From contig NZ_CP113065.1 in NCBI RefSeq assembly GCF_026625825.1, positions 2,480,001 to 2,544,000 on the forward strand: DNA of 64,000 nt, in the 5' to 3' direction. The notes under the pieces are model-generated. The model had not been told where the DNA came from. It was given only the letters and a program-made list of their open reading frames with translations, and ran no database searches. The DNA is from Pseudoxanthomonas sp. SL93. Its GTDB lineage: Bacteria; Pseudomonadota; Gammaproteobacteria; Xanthomonadales; Xanthomonadaceae. The first letter of the stretch is position 1. The number at the start of each line of letters is the position of its first letter. The position numbers were made by a program, and so were the translations under genes. Positions 54,601 to 64,000 of this stretch are shown here, piece after piece.

Positions 54601-56925
54601 CGCAGCGCCGCCGGCACGCTGCGGCATGCGCCGGCGGCGCGTGCGTTGGCGGTGGCCTGGTGGTGCCGCAGCGACGCCGCCCCACAGGAGGCGATCGACC
54701 GGATCCGCGCGGCGCGCGCGATCGATGCGATGTCGCCGGCGGGACGCGCATTGCAGTCGGTGCGCGAGGAACTGGCGACCGCCATCATCGAATGGGTGCA
54801 GCGCGACGCGCTGCCCTTCGCTGCCACGGATGCCGTAGCGGCGGCGGCCTTCCTGGTGGACACCGTCGCCACGGCGACGCCCACGTTCCGTTTCACCCAT
54901 TATGCGGAAGCACTGGTGACCGCGTTCCGCGGCCGCCTGTCCAACGACGCCGGCGGCGGCGTACTGACCAGTGCGCTGCAACGCCTGGACGGACGAGCGG
55001 CCGCGGCCTGGTCACTACTGCGACAGGCGCTGGATGCGCTGGTCGCCTTGCCGGAGTACGCGCACCTGGCCGCCTACGTGCCAGAAGCGATCGCGCTGTT
55101 CCGCCACGGCGCGCAGCTGACGCATGTAGTCGAGCACGTGACGCTGATGGCGACCGTCGAAGGTTTGCTGGGCGAACACGAGCGCATCCGCGAGGGCCGC
55201 CTGTCGCTGGCGGTGGACGACCTGCCGGCGCGCTTCGCCGCGCACCGAGACCACTTCGTCCCGGCCTGGCAGCGCTACCAGGCGCTGCGCAGCGAAGTCG
55301 CGCAGCGCGAGCGCGCGGCGATGCGCCTGTCGGAATTCAAGGCCCGTCCCCTCAGCTCGTTCGTGCGCAACAAGTTGATCAACGACGTGTACCTGCCAGT
55401 GATCGGCGACAACCTCGCCAAGCAGATGGGCACCGTGGGCGAAAACAAGCGCAGCGACCTGATGGGCTTGCTGATGATGATTTCGCCACCCGGGTACGGC
55501 AAGACCACGTTGATGGAGTACGTGGGGCACCGGCTGGGCCTGGTGTTCATGAAGATCAATGGGCCGGCGCTCGGGCACGGGGTGCGCTCCCTTGACCCGG
55601 CGCAGGCACCTGACGCGACATCACGACAGGAGCTGGAGAAGCTCAACCTGGCACTGGAGATGGGCAACAACGTCATGCTGTACCTGGACGACATCCAGCA
55701 CACGCATCCGGAGTTCCTGCAGAAGTTCATCTCGCTGTGCGACGGCACGCGCCGCATCGAGGGCGTCTGGCGCGGCAAGACCAAGACCTACGACATGCGC
55801 GGACGCAAGTTCGCGGTGGTGATGGCCGGCAACCCGTACACGGAGTCCGGCGAGGTCTTCAAGATCCCGGACATGCTGGCCAACCGTGCAGACATCTACA
55901 ATCTGGGCGACGTGCTGGGCGGCATGGAAGATGCCTTCCTGCTGAGCTACGTGGAGAACTGCCTGACCTCCAATCCCGTGCTGGCGCCGCTCGCCACGCG
56001 TGACATGGCCGACCTGTACCTGCTGGTCGACAAGGCTCGCGGCAAGGAGGTCAGCACCAACCAGCTGTCGCATGCCTACAGCGGCGCGGAGATCGGCGAG
56101 ATCGTCGCGGTGCTGCAGCGCCTGTTGACCGTGCGCGACGTGGTCTACCGCGTCAACCGGCACTACATCGCCAGCGCCGCGCAGGCGGACAATTACCGCG
56201 TGGAACCACCTTTCCGGCTGCAGGGCAGCTACCGCAACATGAACAAGCTGGCGGAGAAGATTTCGCCGGTGATGAATGCGGCCGAACTTCAGCAGCTGAT
56301 ATCCGACCACTATCTTGGCGAAGCGCAACTGCTGACCACGGGTGCCGAAGAGAACCTGCTGAAACTGGCCGAACTGCGCGGCACGCTGACCGGCGAAGAG
56401 CAGATGCGCTGGGCCCAGATCAAGGCGGACTTTCTTCGCAACAAGGCCATGGGCGCTGAAGATGCCGATGTCGGCGGTCGGGTCGTCGCACAGCTGGCCG
56501 ACATCGCCGTTGGCCTGCAGCGACTGAGCGACCCCGCCCCGGTGCAGGCCACTCAGCCGGCGCCTTGGGAGGCACTGCTGTCGGCGCTGCACTCGCTGCG
56601 GCCACCAGAAGCGGTGCCCCCCGCTCCGCCTGTGCCGCCTGCTGCGCCCGCGGTCGATACCGCACCCGTGCTGCAGGCCCTTCAACAGACGATGGCGAGG
56701 CAGGACCAGCTCAACGCAGCGCTTGTGGCACTGGCGCAGGCCATGCGCAGTGGAGCCCCTGCACTTGCAGCCACCGGCGTGCGCAAAGCCAAGCCGCGCT
56801 CGCCGCGCGAGGCGGAGTTCGACCAGGTGATCGCGAGTCTCGCGTTCAAGGAAGAACGCCCCACGCCAACACTGGATGTTTCACCGTCCCGACCGGACAG
56901 TGAAGAGGGAGACGGTTCGAGGTGA
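51601..56925 (+). CDS. Giant AAA+ ATPase (DNA-repair-ATPase-like, DUF3686)
   Basis: A 1774-aa protein. Residues ~1-440 are beta-rich with repeated units that look like a propeller ('FDFEWTRATKDMEV', 'YNTQTGKVTRLD', 'YERETGQAALLVYN'). Residues ~500-850 are coiled coil. An AAA+ domain follows with Walker A 'PPGYGKTT' (1296-1303), Walker B 'MLYLDD' (D1363/D1364) and sensor-1 N1411 ('AGNPY'). A Pro/Ala-rich linker and a short helical end complete it. It resembles the large ATPases annotated as DNA-repair ATPases, but here it belongs to a PspA-flotillin-TelA operon, so an envelope-linked function is more likely. The next gene starts in its stop codon. Confidence 0.82.
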   Translation: MPDTTNTEVPSTDTQVDQAVAQGGAYDVLRRRLDEQATRLRTVVEALNTRRLQEFGDSRMEAIGRLRIRTEHNSVGRDIVQVGDLLLFGFNVYMGLKATTSVADVFGIYRLVETGEGYDVAPVDIAASFLADGAFQRDFSELYSYYKDARLLQLIVRDGRLLMAFQIGLKSTDVRVFRWTLTAEGEVNYLDARGERDIVLPPPFDFEWTRATKDMEVSGRHPHLNILDTLFVETIGGDLTLKAENNTETGAGVYSEPVEDRTQSLDDAQIEFARVGSLILIKVLPYRESAWRGLVYNTQTGKVTRLDAIVQACIQLPEDHGIIFPGGYYLQSGEHKAFDAAVQDMQYKRTIRSPNGEDVMYIFYERETGQAALLVYNLVQRRLQPPVLAHGYARLHDGRMVLFRAENDDATRVHQMQLWQTPFSSDEFAATRPAGTSFMARLGNAELVRAVSNLFDLAREIERPDVSAQRYQLLTHRTRRLFDLHHWIDDAQCEGLGTLLHEIAATGESVLDEYEKVQEIRRQSETSMAHAQRDHRALIGRLQPEGWNGVTEFVEALGAISRLRGHLLTLRDYRYIDIPAIDAMVASLQEAHERVGTATGQFLAGEKALAPFQQRLVALDAQAQKAASARELVEAIEAMQGMAGELDMLSELMATLRVDDATQRTRVVDALSGIYAKLNQTRARATQRRRELGSAEAVAQFGAQFTLFGQAVSNALAMATTPERADEQLSRLMVQLEELESQFGEHEQFLGDILSKREEMLEAFEAHKQALLDERQRKAHAVQEAANRILEGLARRTERFSTPDELNAFFAGDALILKLRELAGRLRELKDSVKADDIEARIKGARDQAVRGLRDRSDLFEDAGNVIRLGPRHRFSVNAQPLDLTLIPRGDTLAVHLTGTDYLAPLQEPALDALRDYWHVTLESESPSMYRGEYLACRLLEEALAGAGEPDMAQLDHALADPEALDRIVRDYAAPRYREGYEKGIHDHDAAAILRAFLPLRSAAGTLRHAPAARALAVAWWCRSDAAPQEAIDRIRAARAIDAMSPAGRALQSVREELATAIIEWVQRDALPFAATDAVAAAAFLVDTVATATPTFRFTHYAEALVTAFRGRLSNDAGGGVLTSALQRLDGRAAAAWSLLRQALDALVALPEYAHLAAYVPEAIALFRHGAQLTHVVEHVTLMATVEGLLGEHERIREGRLSLAVDDLPARFAAHRDHFVPAWQRYQALRSEVAQRERAAMRLSEFKARPLSSFVRNKLINDVYLPVIGDNLAKQMGTVGENKRSDLMGLLMMISPPGYGKTTLMEYVGHRLGLVFMKINGPALGHGVRSLDPAQAPDATSRQELEKLNLALEMGNNVMLYLDDIQHTHPEFLQKFISLCDGTRRIEGVWRGKTKTYDMRGRKFAVVMAGNPYTESGEVFKIPDMLANRADIYNLGDVLGGMEDAFLLSYVENCLTSNPVLAPLATRDMADLYLLVDKARGKEVSTNQLSHAYSGAEIGEIVAVLQRLLTVRDVVYRVNRHYIASAAQADNYRVEPPFRLQGSYRNMNKLAEKISPVMNAAELQQLISDHYLGEAQLLTTGAEENLLKLAELRGTLTGEEQMRWAQIKADFLRNKAMGAEDADVGGRVVAQLADIAVGLQRLSDPAPVQATQPAPWEALLSALHSLRPPEAVPPAPPVPPAAPAVDTAPVLQALQQTMARQDQLNAALVALAQAMRSGAPALAATGVRKAKPRSPREAEFDQVIASLAFKEERPTPTLDVSPSRPDSEEGDGSR

Positions 56926-57626
56926 ACCAGACGCGCATCGCGGATGTCGAGATCGCCGGCGTGGCCGAACACGCCGCCGCCATCCGCGCGTTGGCGCAGG
57001 CGGGGGCAGGCGATCTGCAGGCGACCCTACGCGACCTGCGCACCGTGCTGCTCTCGGCAGACCCGCGTGCGCTACGCCGCAGCGTGGGATTCTGGGGCCG
57101 GCTGATCGGCCGCGACATCCGCCTGGCCGCCGAAGCGCGCTCGCTGCGTGAGCGCACCGGCATCCTGCTGCAGCAAGCTGGTTTTGAAGCATCACGGCTG
57201 CGCAACCAGCACGCCACACTCGCTACACATGCGCAGCGGCTGCGCGACATCTGTGCACAGCTGCAACAAGTCATCGACAGCCTCGGGCGCCAACAGGCGA
57301 TGGCGGAAGGCGACACGCCTGCCCGATCCCCACGTCTCGCGCACCTCATCACGCTCCGCAGCGCGTACGAGATCACGGCCAGCCAGCTGGACCTCGTCGC
57401 CGCCAATGCGCTCGCCATCGCCGACCGTCACGCGCAGCAACTGCCCCGGCTGACCGTGCTGCTCGACCAGCAGCTAGGTGTCACCGCCGGTGCCAGCCAC
57501 GGAATGCAGCTATCCTCCGCTGCGCGGACGATAGAAGAGCTGGAAGCCCATATCGAAAACCTGCCCGCACCATCCGCCGCGCCCGCGACGGCGGCGCGCG
57601 CCACTCAAACCCAGGAGGCCTCATGA
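56922..57626 (+). CDS. Coiled-coil protein between the ATPase and TelA
   Basis: A 234-aa all-helical protein with no recognised family. 'LRRSVGFWGRLIGRDIRLAAEARSL' (shortened motif 'FWGRLIGRD') resembles segments near the start of some TelA-type proteins. It has no membrane helix; the C-terminal ~25 residues are Ala/Pro/Thr-rich. It begins at GTG, overlapping the ATPase stop (GTGA), and overlaps telA by 4 bp, so it is made in step with both and is probably a subunit that links them. Confidence 0.75.
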   Translation: MNQTRIADVEIAGVAEHAAAIRALAQAGAGDLQATLRDLRTVLLSADPRALRRSVGFWGRLIGRDIRLAAEARSLRERTGILLQQAGFEASRLRNQHATLATHAQRLRDICAQLQQVIDSLGRQQAMAEGDTPARSPRLAHLITLRSAYEITASQLDLVAANALAIADRHAQQLPRLTVLLDQQLGVTAGASHGMQLSSAARTIEELEAHIENLPAPSAAPATAARATQTQEAS

Positions 57627-58723
57627 CGACCCATCCCGAACAGCCGCTGGTTCCCGCGACGCTGTCGCCCCAGCTGCTGACAGACCTGGGCCTGCAAAAC
57701 GGCGACATCCCGCGTATCCAGGAAGCAGCGAAAGCGCTGCAGGACATCACACCCGGCAACCTGCACACCTACGGTCGCGAAGCGACCACCAAGACCAGCG
57801 CCTTCAGCACGCAGTTGCTGGACAAGGTCCGCAATGCCGACCTTGACAGCAGTGGCGACAAGCTGGGCGAAGTGGTGCGCATCGCGCGTTCGCTGAACCT
57901 CGAATCCTTCCATGGCCGCTCCAAGTTGCCGATCCTCGGCCCGCTGATCGACAAGATGCGCGCCACCAAGAACGACCTGGTCCAGCGATACAGCTCGACC
58001 AACCGCCAGATCGACCAGCTGATGGGCGACGTGGGCAAGACCCAGCAGATCCAGCAGCAGCGCGTCCGCGAGTACGACCAGATGCACGACATCGTGCTGG
58101 AGGAACGCCGCGAGCTGGGCGTGCACGTGGCCGCCGGCCGCGTCCGCATTAGCGAGCTCGAGGCGGAACTTGCTTCGCTGGCAGGACATGAAGATCCCGA
58201 ATCGCGCACCCGGCATGCGTCCCTCGACACGGCGCTGCGCCTTATAGACAAGCGCGTGTCCGATCTGCAGGTGCTGCAGCACGCCGCCAATCAGACGCTG
58301 CCGATGATCCGGCTGATCCAGGCCAACGCGATCCAGCTGATCGAGAAATTCAGCGCGGTACGCGACGTCACCATCCCGATGTGGCGCAACCAGTTCGCCA
58401 TCCAGCTCTCGCTGGCCGACCAGCGCAACGCCGTGGAGCTGGCGAACGCCATCGACGATGCAAGCAATGAGTTGATGCGCAAGAACGCCGAACTGGTTCA
58501 CTCCACCGCCGTTGGCACCGCACGAGCCAACCAGCGCTCGGCGATCGACATCGAGACGCTGCGGACCGTCAATGACACCCTTATCCGCACCGTCGAGGAA
58601 GTCCGCGAAATCCATCGCGATGGCATGGCCAAGCGTAAGCAGCTGTCCAGCGAACTCGTCGGCATGCGTGAAGATCTGGAGAAGCGGCTGGCACTCCCGA
58701 CGACAGGCAGCACGCCAGCCTGA
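57623..58723 (+). CDS. telA: TelA/KlaA-family toxic anion resistance protein
   Basis: A 366-aa helical protein of the TelA family. 'SRSKLPILGPLIDKMRATKNDLVQRYSSTNRQID' (core 'LIDKMRATKNDL') and 'LIQANAIQLIEKFSAVRDVTIPMWRNQF' (core 'TIPMWRNQF') are the family signatures. Such proteins are linked to tellurite, nisin and other membrane-active stress. It ends the seven-gene operon and overlaps the gene before it by ATGA. Confidence 0.9.
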   Translation: MTTHPEQPLVPATLSPQLLTDLGLQNGDIPRIQEAAKALQDITPGNLHTYGREATTKTSAFSTQLLDKVRNADLDSSGDKLGEVVRIARSLNLESFHGRSKLPILGPLIDKMRATKNDLVQRYSSTNRQIDQLMGDVGKTQQIQQQRVREYDQMHDIVLEERRELGVHVAAGRVRISELEAELASLAGHEDPESRTRHASLDTALRLIDKRVSDLQVLQHAANQTLPMIRLIQANAIQLIEKFSAVRDVTIPMWRNQFAIQLSLADQRNAVELANAIDDASNELMRKNAELVHSTAVGTARANQRSAIDIETLRTVNDTLIRTVEEVREIHRDGMAKRKQLSSELVGMREDLEKRLALPTTGSTPA

Positions 58724-58754
58724 CCACGAATTAACAGCGCTCGCCGCAAACGCA

Positions 58755-58778
58755 ACGGGCCGCCCAAGGGCGGCCCGT
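58755..58778. terminator. Bidirectional hairpin between telA and glmS
   Basis: ACGGGCCGCCC (58755-58765) and GGGCGGCCCGT (58768-58778) form a perfect 11-bp stem. It lies between two converging genes. T-runs are short ('CCTGTT'), so strength is uncertain. Confidence 0.75.
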
Positions 58779-58803
58779 CCTGTTCGCCTGGCAGCCTGCC
58801 GAC

Positions 58804-60630
<1,827 letters not shown>

Positions 60631-60673
60631 AGGCTGCTGCCACCGTTGGTTGAAGTTGATACGCCATTCTACG

Positions 60674-60725
60674 TGTCCGGGCCGGACAGTCGCTGTCCGC
60701 CCACTGTCCGCGGACAGCCGGACAG
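60674..60725 (+). promoter_or_regulatory. CGGACAG palindromes, probable enhancer sites
   Basis: TGTCCGG-G-CCGGACA (60674-60688) and the perfect CTGTCCGCGGACAG (60704-60717) are followed by half-sites at 60718-60725 and near 60737. They lie 45-100 nt upstream of the sigma-54 promoter, the usual distance for an NtrC-family activator. Confidence 0.7.
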
Positions 60726-60769
60726 CGGCCATTCCCCGGACAACCCCTTTTGAATCAAATGCTTGCGTT

Positions 60770-60785
60770 TGGCACGCATCCTGCT
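60770..60785 (+). promoter_or_regulatory. Sigma-54 promoter of the ABC exporter operon
   Basis: TGGCACG-CATC-CTGCT matches the -24/-12 consensus TGGCACG-N4-TTGCT except for one base, with the exact 12-nt GG-to-GC spacing. It lies 38 nt upstream of the adaptor ATG. Confidence 0.8.
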
Positions 60786-60822
60786 TTGTTGTGCAGGTCT
60801 CTCCACAGAACGCACGCCACCG

Positions 60823-62091
60823 ATGATTCGGGACACCTCCGCTCAAGACCGCCCCATCACCGCCGCCCAGACCCGCGCCCCCTGGCGCCGCTGGGTATGG
60901 CCTGCCGCTGGCGGCGCGCTGCTGCTGGCCGGCATCGTGTTCGCCGCGCGCGGGTGGCTGGGGGGCACGGCGTCCATCGACGGCGAGCGCCTGCGCATCG
61001 CCGAGGTGACGCGCGGTGACCTGGTCCGCGACATCGCCGCCGACGGCCGCGTCATTTCCGCCAACAGTCCCACCCTGTACGCCGTCGCCGGTGGTGTGGT
61101 GACCCTGAAGGTGGTGGCCGGCGACCAGGTCAAGAAGGGCCAGCCGCTGGCCGAGATCGACAGCCCGGAACTGCGCAGCAAGCTGGCGCAGGAACAGACC
61201 ACGCTGGCCGGCCTGGAAGCCGAAGCCAGCCGCGCCACGCTGGACGCCAGCGTCACCCGCGCCAATGCGCAGAAGGCACTGGACCAGGCCGAAATCGAAC
61301 GCCAGGCCGCCGAACGCAACCTGCAGCGCTACCAGCGCGGTTTCGACGGTGGCGCGGTGCCTCAGGTCGACGTGATGGAAGCCCAGGACAACCTGCGCAA
61401 GAGCGAGATCGCCGTAGCCCATGCGCGCAAGGATCTGGGCCTGCAGGGCCAAGGCGCGGGCCTGGATGCCCGCAACAAGCACCTGCTGGCCGATCGCCAG
61501 CGTGCCGTCGTGGTGGAAGTGCAGCGCCAGGTGGATGCATTGACGCTGCGCGCGCCGTTCGATGGCCAAGTCGGCCAGATCCAGGCCGTGCAGCGCTCCA
61601 ACGTGGCCATCAATGCGCCCGTGCTGAGCGTGGTGGACCTGTCCGTGTTCGAAGTCGAGATCAAGGTGCCGGAAAGTTTCGCGCGTGACCTGGCCATCGG
61701 CATGCCGGCCACGCTGACCAGCAACGGCGCCCCCTTCCCCGGCGCGATTTCGGCCGTGTCACCGGAAGTGGTCAACGGCGAAGTGGTCACCCGTCTGCGC
61801 TTCTCCGAGAAGCAGCCGCCCGGCCTGCGCCAGAACCAGCGCCTGTCGGCCCGCATCATGATGGACACGCGTCGCAACGTGTTGATGGTGGAGCGCGGTC
61901 CGTTCGTCGAACAGGGCGGCGGCCGCTATGCCTACGTGATGGACGGCAGCACCGCCGTCCGCCGTCCCGTGCAGCTGGGCGTCAACAGCCTGAGCGCCGT
62001 CGAAGTGCTCGGCGGGCTGCAGGCCGGCGACAAGGTCGTCGTCTCCGGCAGCGATCTGTTCGGCGATGCCGAGCGCGTATCGGTCAACTAG
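60823..62091 (+). CDS. Periplasmic adaptor (MacA-like) of an ABC exporter
   Basis: A 422-aa membrane-fusion protein. One N-terminal helix (~28-46) anchors it in the inner membrane. Lipoyl-type half motifs '[35 protein letters not shown]' (core '[15 protein letters not shown]') flank a coiled-coil hairpin rich in Ala/Gln (~125-235), followed by beta-barrel and membrane-proximal domains. It links the ABC transporter downstream to an outer-membrane channel. Substrate unknown. Confidence 0.87.
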   Translation: MIRDTSAQDRPITAAQTRAPWRRWVWPAAGGALLLAGIVFAARGWLGGTASIDGERLRIAEVTRGDLVRDIAADGRVISANSPTLYAVAGGVVTLKVVAGDQVKKGQPLAEIDSPELRSKLAQEQTTLAGLEAEASRATLDASVTRANAQKALDQAEIERQAAERNLQRYQRGFDGGAVPQVDVMEAQDNLRKSEIAVAHARKDLGLQGQGAGLDARNKHLLADRQRAVVVEVQRQVDALTLRAPFDGQVGQIQAVQRSNVAINAPVLSVVDLSVFEVEIKVPESFARDLAIGMPATLTSNGAPFPGAISAVSPEVVNGEVVTRLRFSEKQPPGLRQNQRLSARIMMDTRRNVLMVERGPFVEQGGGRYAYVMDGSTAVRRPVQLGVNSLSAVEVLGGLQAGDKVVVSGSDLFGDAERVSVN

Positions 62092-62100
62092 CAATGCCAG

Positions 62101-62210
62101 GTGATTGGTGAGACGTGATTCGCAAGAGCACGCCTATCCCCGACCACCGCGCACCTCACCTCCCTCACCTCCCTCGAATCACCAATCACGAACCACGAAT
62201 CACCATTAGG
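62101..62210. repeat. Inverted and direct repeats between adaptor and ATPase genes
   Basis: GTGATTGGTGA (62101-62111) and GTGATTCG (62115-62122) are complementary to TCACCAATCAC (62179-62189) and CGAATCAC (62175-62182). CGAATCACC recurs at 62197-62205, and 'CACCTCCCT' is tandemly repeated near 62154-62173. The 128-nt spacer could fold into a long hairpin inside the operon and tune expression. Confidence 0.55.
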
Positions 62211-62219
62211 AGTCCGACA

Positions 62220-62954
62220 ATGCTCGAAATGCGCCAAGTCGCCAAGGTCTACCGCACCGAACAGGTGGAAACGCACGCGCTGCGTTCGCTCGACCTGCAT
62301 GTCCGCGAAGGCGAGTTCGTCGCGGTCACCGGTCCGTCGGGTTCCGGCAAGACCACCTTCCTCAACATCGCCGGCCTGCTGGAGACCTTCACCGGCGGCC
62401 AGTTCCTGCTGGACGGGCAGGATGTCAGCGGCCTGAACGACGATGCGCGCTCGCGCCTGCGCAACCAGAAGATCGGCTTCATCTTCCAGGGCTTCAACCT
62501 GATCCCGGACCTGAACCTCTTCGACAACGTCGACGTGCCGCTGCGCTACCGCGGCATGCCGGCGGCGGAACGCAAGCAACGCATCGAGGATGCGCTGGCG
62601 CGCGTGGGCCTGGGCTCGCGCATGAAGCACTTCCCGTCGGAACTCTCCGGCGGCCAGCAGCAGCGCACCGCGATCGCGCGCGCGCTGGCCGGCAGCCCGC
62701 GCCTGTTGCTGGCGGACGAACCCACGGGCAACCTCGACTCGCAGATGGCACGTGGCGTGATGGAGCTCATGGAGGAGATCAACCGCCAGGGCACCACCAT
62801 CATCATGGTCACCCACGATCCGGAACTGGCGGCGCGCGCGCAGCGCAACGTGCACATCGTGGACGGCGCAGCCACCGACCTGTCGGTGGAACCGGCCCTG
62901 ATCCGCGCGGCGCACTCGGCCGAATCCAGCCCCTCCGCTCCCGCCTCCGCGTAA
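62220..62954 (+). CDS. ABC exporter ATPase (MacB/LolD type)
   Basis: A 244-aa ATPase: Walker A 'GPSGSGKTT', signature 'LSGGQQQR', Walker B 'LLLADEPTGNLDSQ', switch His in 'MVTHDPE'. TAGGAGT lies ~7 nt before the ATG. Works with the permease encoded 10 nt downstream. Confidence 0.93.
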   Translation: MLEMRQVAKVYRTEQVETHALRSLDLHVREGEFVAVTGPSGSGKTTFLNIAGLLETFTGGQFLLDGQDVSGLNDDARSRLRNQKIGFIFQGFNLIPDLNLFDNVDVPLRYRGMPAAERKQRIEDALARVGLGSRMKHFPSELSGGQQQRTAIARALAGSPRLLLADEPTGNLDSQMARGVMELMEEINRQGTTIIMVTHDPELAARAQRNVHIVDGAATDLSVEPALIRAAHSAESSPSAPASA

Positions 62955-62964
62955 GGGGAACGCC

Positions 62965-64000
62965 ATGTTCGGCTACTACTTCAATCTCGCCCTGCGCAGC
63001 TTCAGGCGCAACAAGGCGCTGACGATGCTGATGGTGCTGGCGATCGCACTGGGCATCGGCGCCAGCATGACCACCCTGACGGTGTTCTACGTGCTGTCGG
63101 GCGACCCGATCCCGCAGAAGAGCGACAAACTGTTTTATCCGCGCATCGATCCGCGCTCGATGAACGGGTTCACCCCGGGCACCGAGCCGGAAGACCAGAT
63201 GACGCGCTACGACGCCGAGCGTCTGCTGCGCGACAAGAAGGGCGACCGCCAGGCACTGATGACCGGCGGGCAGATGCCGGTGGAATCCGGCGACGGCAAG
63301 CTCGATCCGTTCGCGGTGGAGGCACGCTACACGTCGGCGGACTTCTTCCCGATGTTCGACGTGCCGTTCCGCTACGGCAATGGCTGGGCGGCGACGGACG
63401 ACGAGGCGCGTGCGCGCGTGGCGGTGATCTCGACGGCGCTGAACGACAAGCTGTTCGGTGGCGCCAACAGCGTCGGCCGCGACCTGCTGGCGTCGGGCTA
63501 CACGTTCCGCATCATCGGCGTGATGGACGACTGGCGGCCAACGCCGAAGTTCTACGACATGACCAACGACCGGTTCACCGAAGTCGAGCAGGTCTTCGTG
63601 CCGTTCTGGACCTCGCGCGCGCTTGATCTGGGCACGCAGGGCAACATGAACTGCTGGGGCGACTCGAGCAAGGAAGAAGAAGGCGCGACCGGCCCGAACG
63701 CACCGTGCTCCTGGCTGCAGTACTGGGTGGAGCTGGGCACGCCGGCCAAGGTCGCCGACTACAAGCAGTACCTGGCGAACTATTCGGACCAGCAGCGCGC
63801 CGCCGGCCGCTTCGAACGCCCGAGCAACGTCGACCTGCACAACGTCATGCAGTGGCTGGACAAGAACAACGCGGTGCCGGGCGACGTGCGCCTGCAGGTG
63901 TGGCTGGCCTTCGGTTTCCTGGCCGTGTGCCTGTTGAACACGGTGGGCCTGCTGCTGGCCAAGTTCCTGGGCCGCTCTTCGCAGATCGGCGTGCGTCGCG
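62965..64000 (+). CDS. ABC exporter permease (MacB/FtsX type), partial
   Basis: The first 345 residues of a permease that runs off the window end. 'MFGYYFNLALRSFRRNKALTML' (start 'MFGYYFNLALRSF') leads into the first membrane helix (~20-45), then a periplasmic MacB-PCD domain, then a second helix starting near residue 312 ('LAFGFLAVCLLNTVGLLLA'). AAGGGGAA precedes the ATG. FtsX-family permeases of this form export peptides, lipids or antibiotics. Confidence 0.9.
   Translation, partial: MFGYYFNLALRSFRRNKALTMLMVLAIALGIGASMTTLTVFYVLSGDPIPQKSDKLFYPRIDPRSMNGFTPGTEPEDQMTRYDAERLLRDKKGDRQALMTGGQMPVESGDGKLDPFAVEARYTSADFFPMFDVPFRYGNGWAATDDEARARVAVISTALNDKLFGGANSVGRDLLASGYTFRIIGVMDDWRPTPKFYDMTNDRFTEVEQVFVPFWTSRALDLGTQGNMNCWGDSSKEEEGATGPNAPCSWLQYWVELGTPAKVADYKQYLANYSDQQRAAGRFERPSNVDLHNVMQWLDKNNAVPGDVRLQVWLAFGFLAVCLLNTVGLLLAKFLGRSSQIGVRR

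Overview
The window looks like chromosomal DNA of a high-GC gammaproteobacterium of the Xanthomonadaceae/Lysobacteraceae (Pseudoxanthomonas/Stenotrophomonas/Lysobacter-like). This is inferred from gene content, gene order and codon use; no rRNA is present to confirm it. No complete tRNA, insertion sequence or CRISPR array was seen.

Region 1 (1-8629) is the right-hand end of a lower-GC genomic island. Its boundary is a 47-nt copy of the 3' half of an elongator tRNA-Met gene (8583-8629), the usual scar of a tyrosine-recombinase element. The intact tRNA and the integrase should lie left of the window. The cargo is an HNH endonuclease gene with one or two small unknown genes, then a compact RiPP (ribosomally made, modified peptide) cluster at 2552-8014. 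That cluster has an 84-aa precursor ending in the FxSxx-COOH motif, an FxsB-like radical SAM/SPASM enzyme, two tandem HEXXH proteins, an arginase-fold enzyme like the peptide arginases, and an aldo/keto reductase. I regard this as the most likely undescribed system in the window.

Region 2 (8630-18600) is core-like DNA: molybdenum cofactor genes (mobA, moeA), a secreted family 3 glycosidase preceded by the 26-codon stump of a sugar transporter, and a three-gene catabolic set (flavin/FeS oxidoreductase, APC permease, Rieske oxygenase) that looks like quaternary-amine N-demethylation.

Region 3 (18596-35980) is a micro-oxic respiration locus. cydABX (bd oxidase) and ccoNOQP (cbb3 oxidase) diverge from one intergenic region that carries a perfect FNR/ANR box. 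The cco genes are followed by ccoGHIS, a TauE-like transporter and cydDC. An FNR-type regulator lies about 1.2 kb past cydC, separated from it by an orphan contractile-tail-sheath-like gene.

Region 4 (36382-47311) holds housekeeping genes: rhlE, queD, a phasin, bioD, a free-methionine-sulfoxide reductase, a TfoX-C protein, a cobalamin riboswitch with btuB, dinB, fabAB and a glycerophosphodiesterase.

Region 5 (47522-58723) is a seven-gene operon: yjfI, pspA (yjfJ), yqiJ, flotillin yqiK, a 1774-aa AAA+ ATPase, a small coiled-coil protein and a TelA-family protein. It probably protects the cell envelope. Its promoter appears to give a leaderless mRNA and has a perfect palindrome in the spacer.

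Region 6 (58804-64000) holds glmS and, divergently, a MacAB-like ABC exporter behind a sigma-54 promoter with upstream CGGACAG palindromes. The exporter permease runs off the window end.
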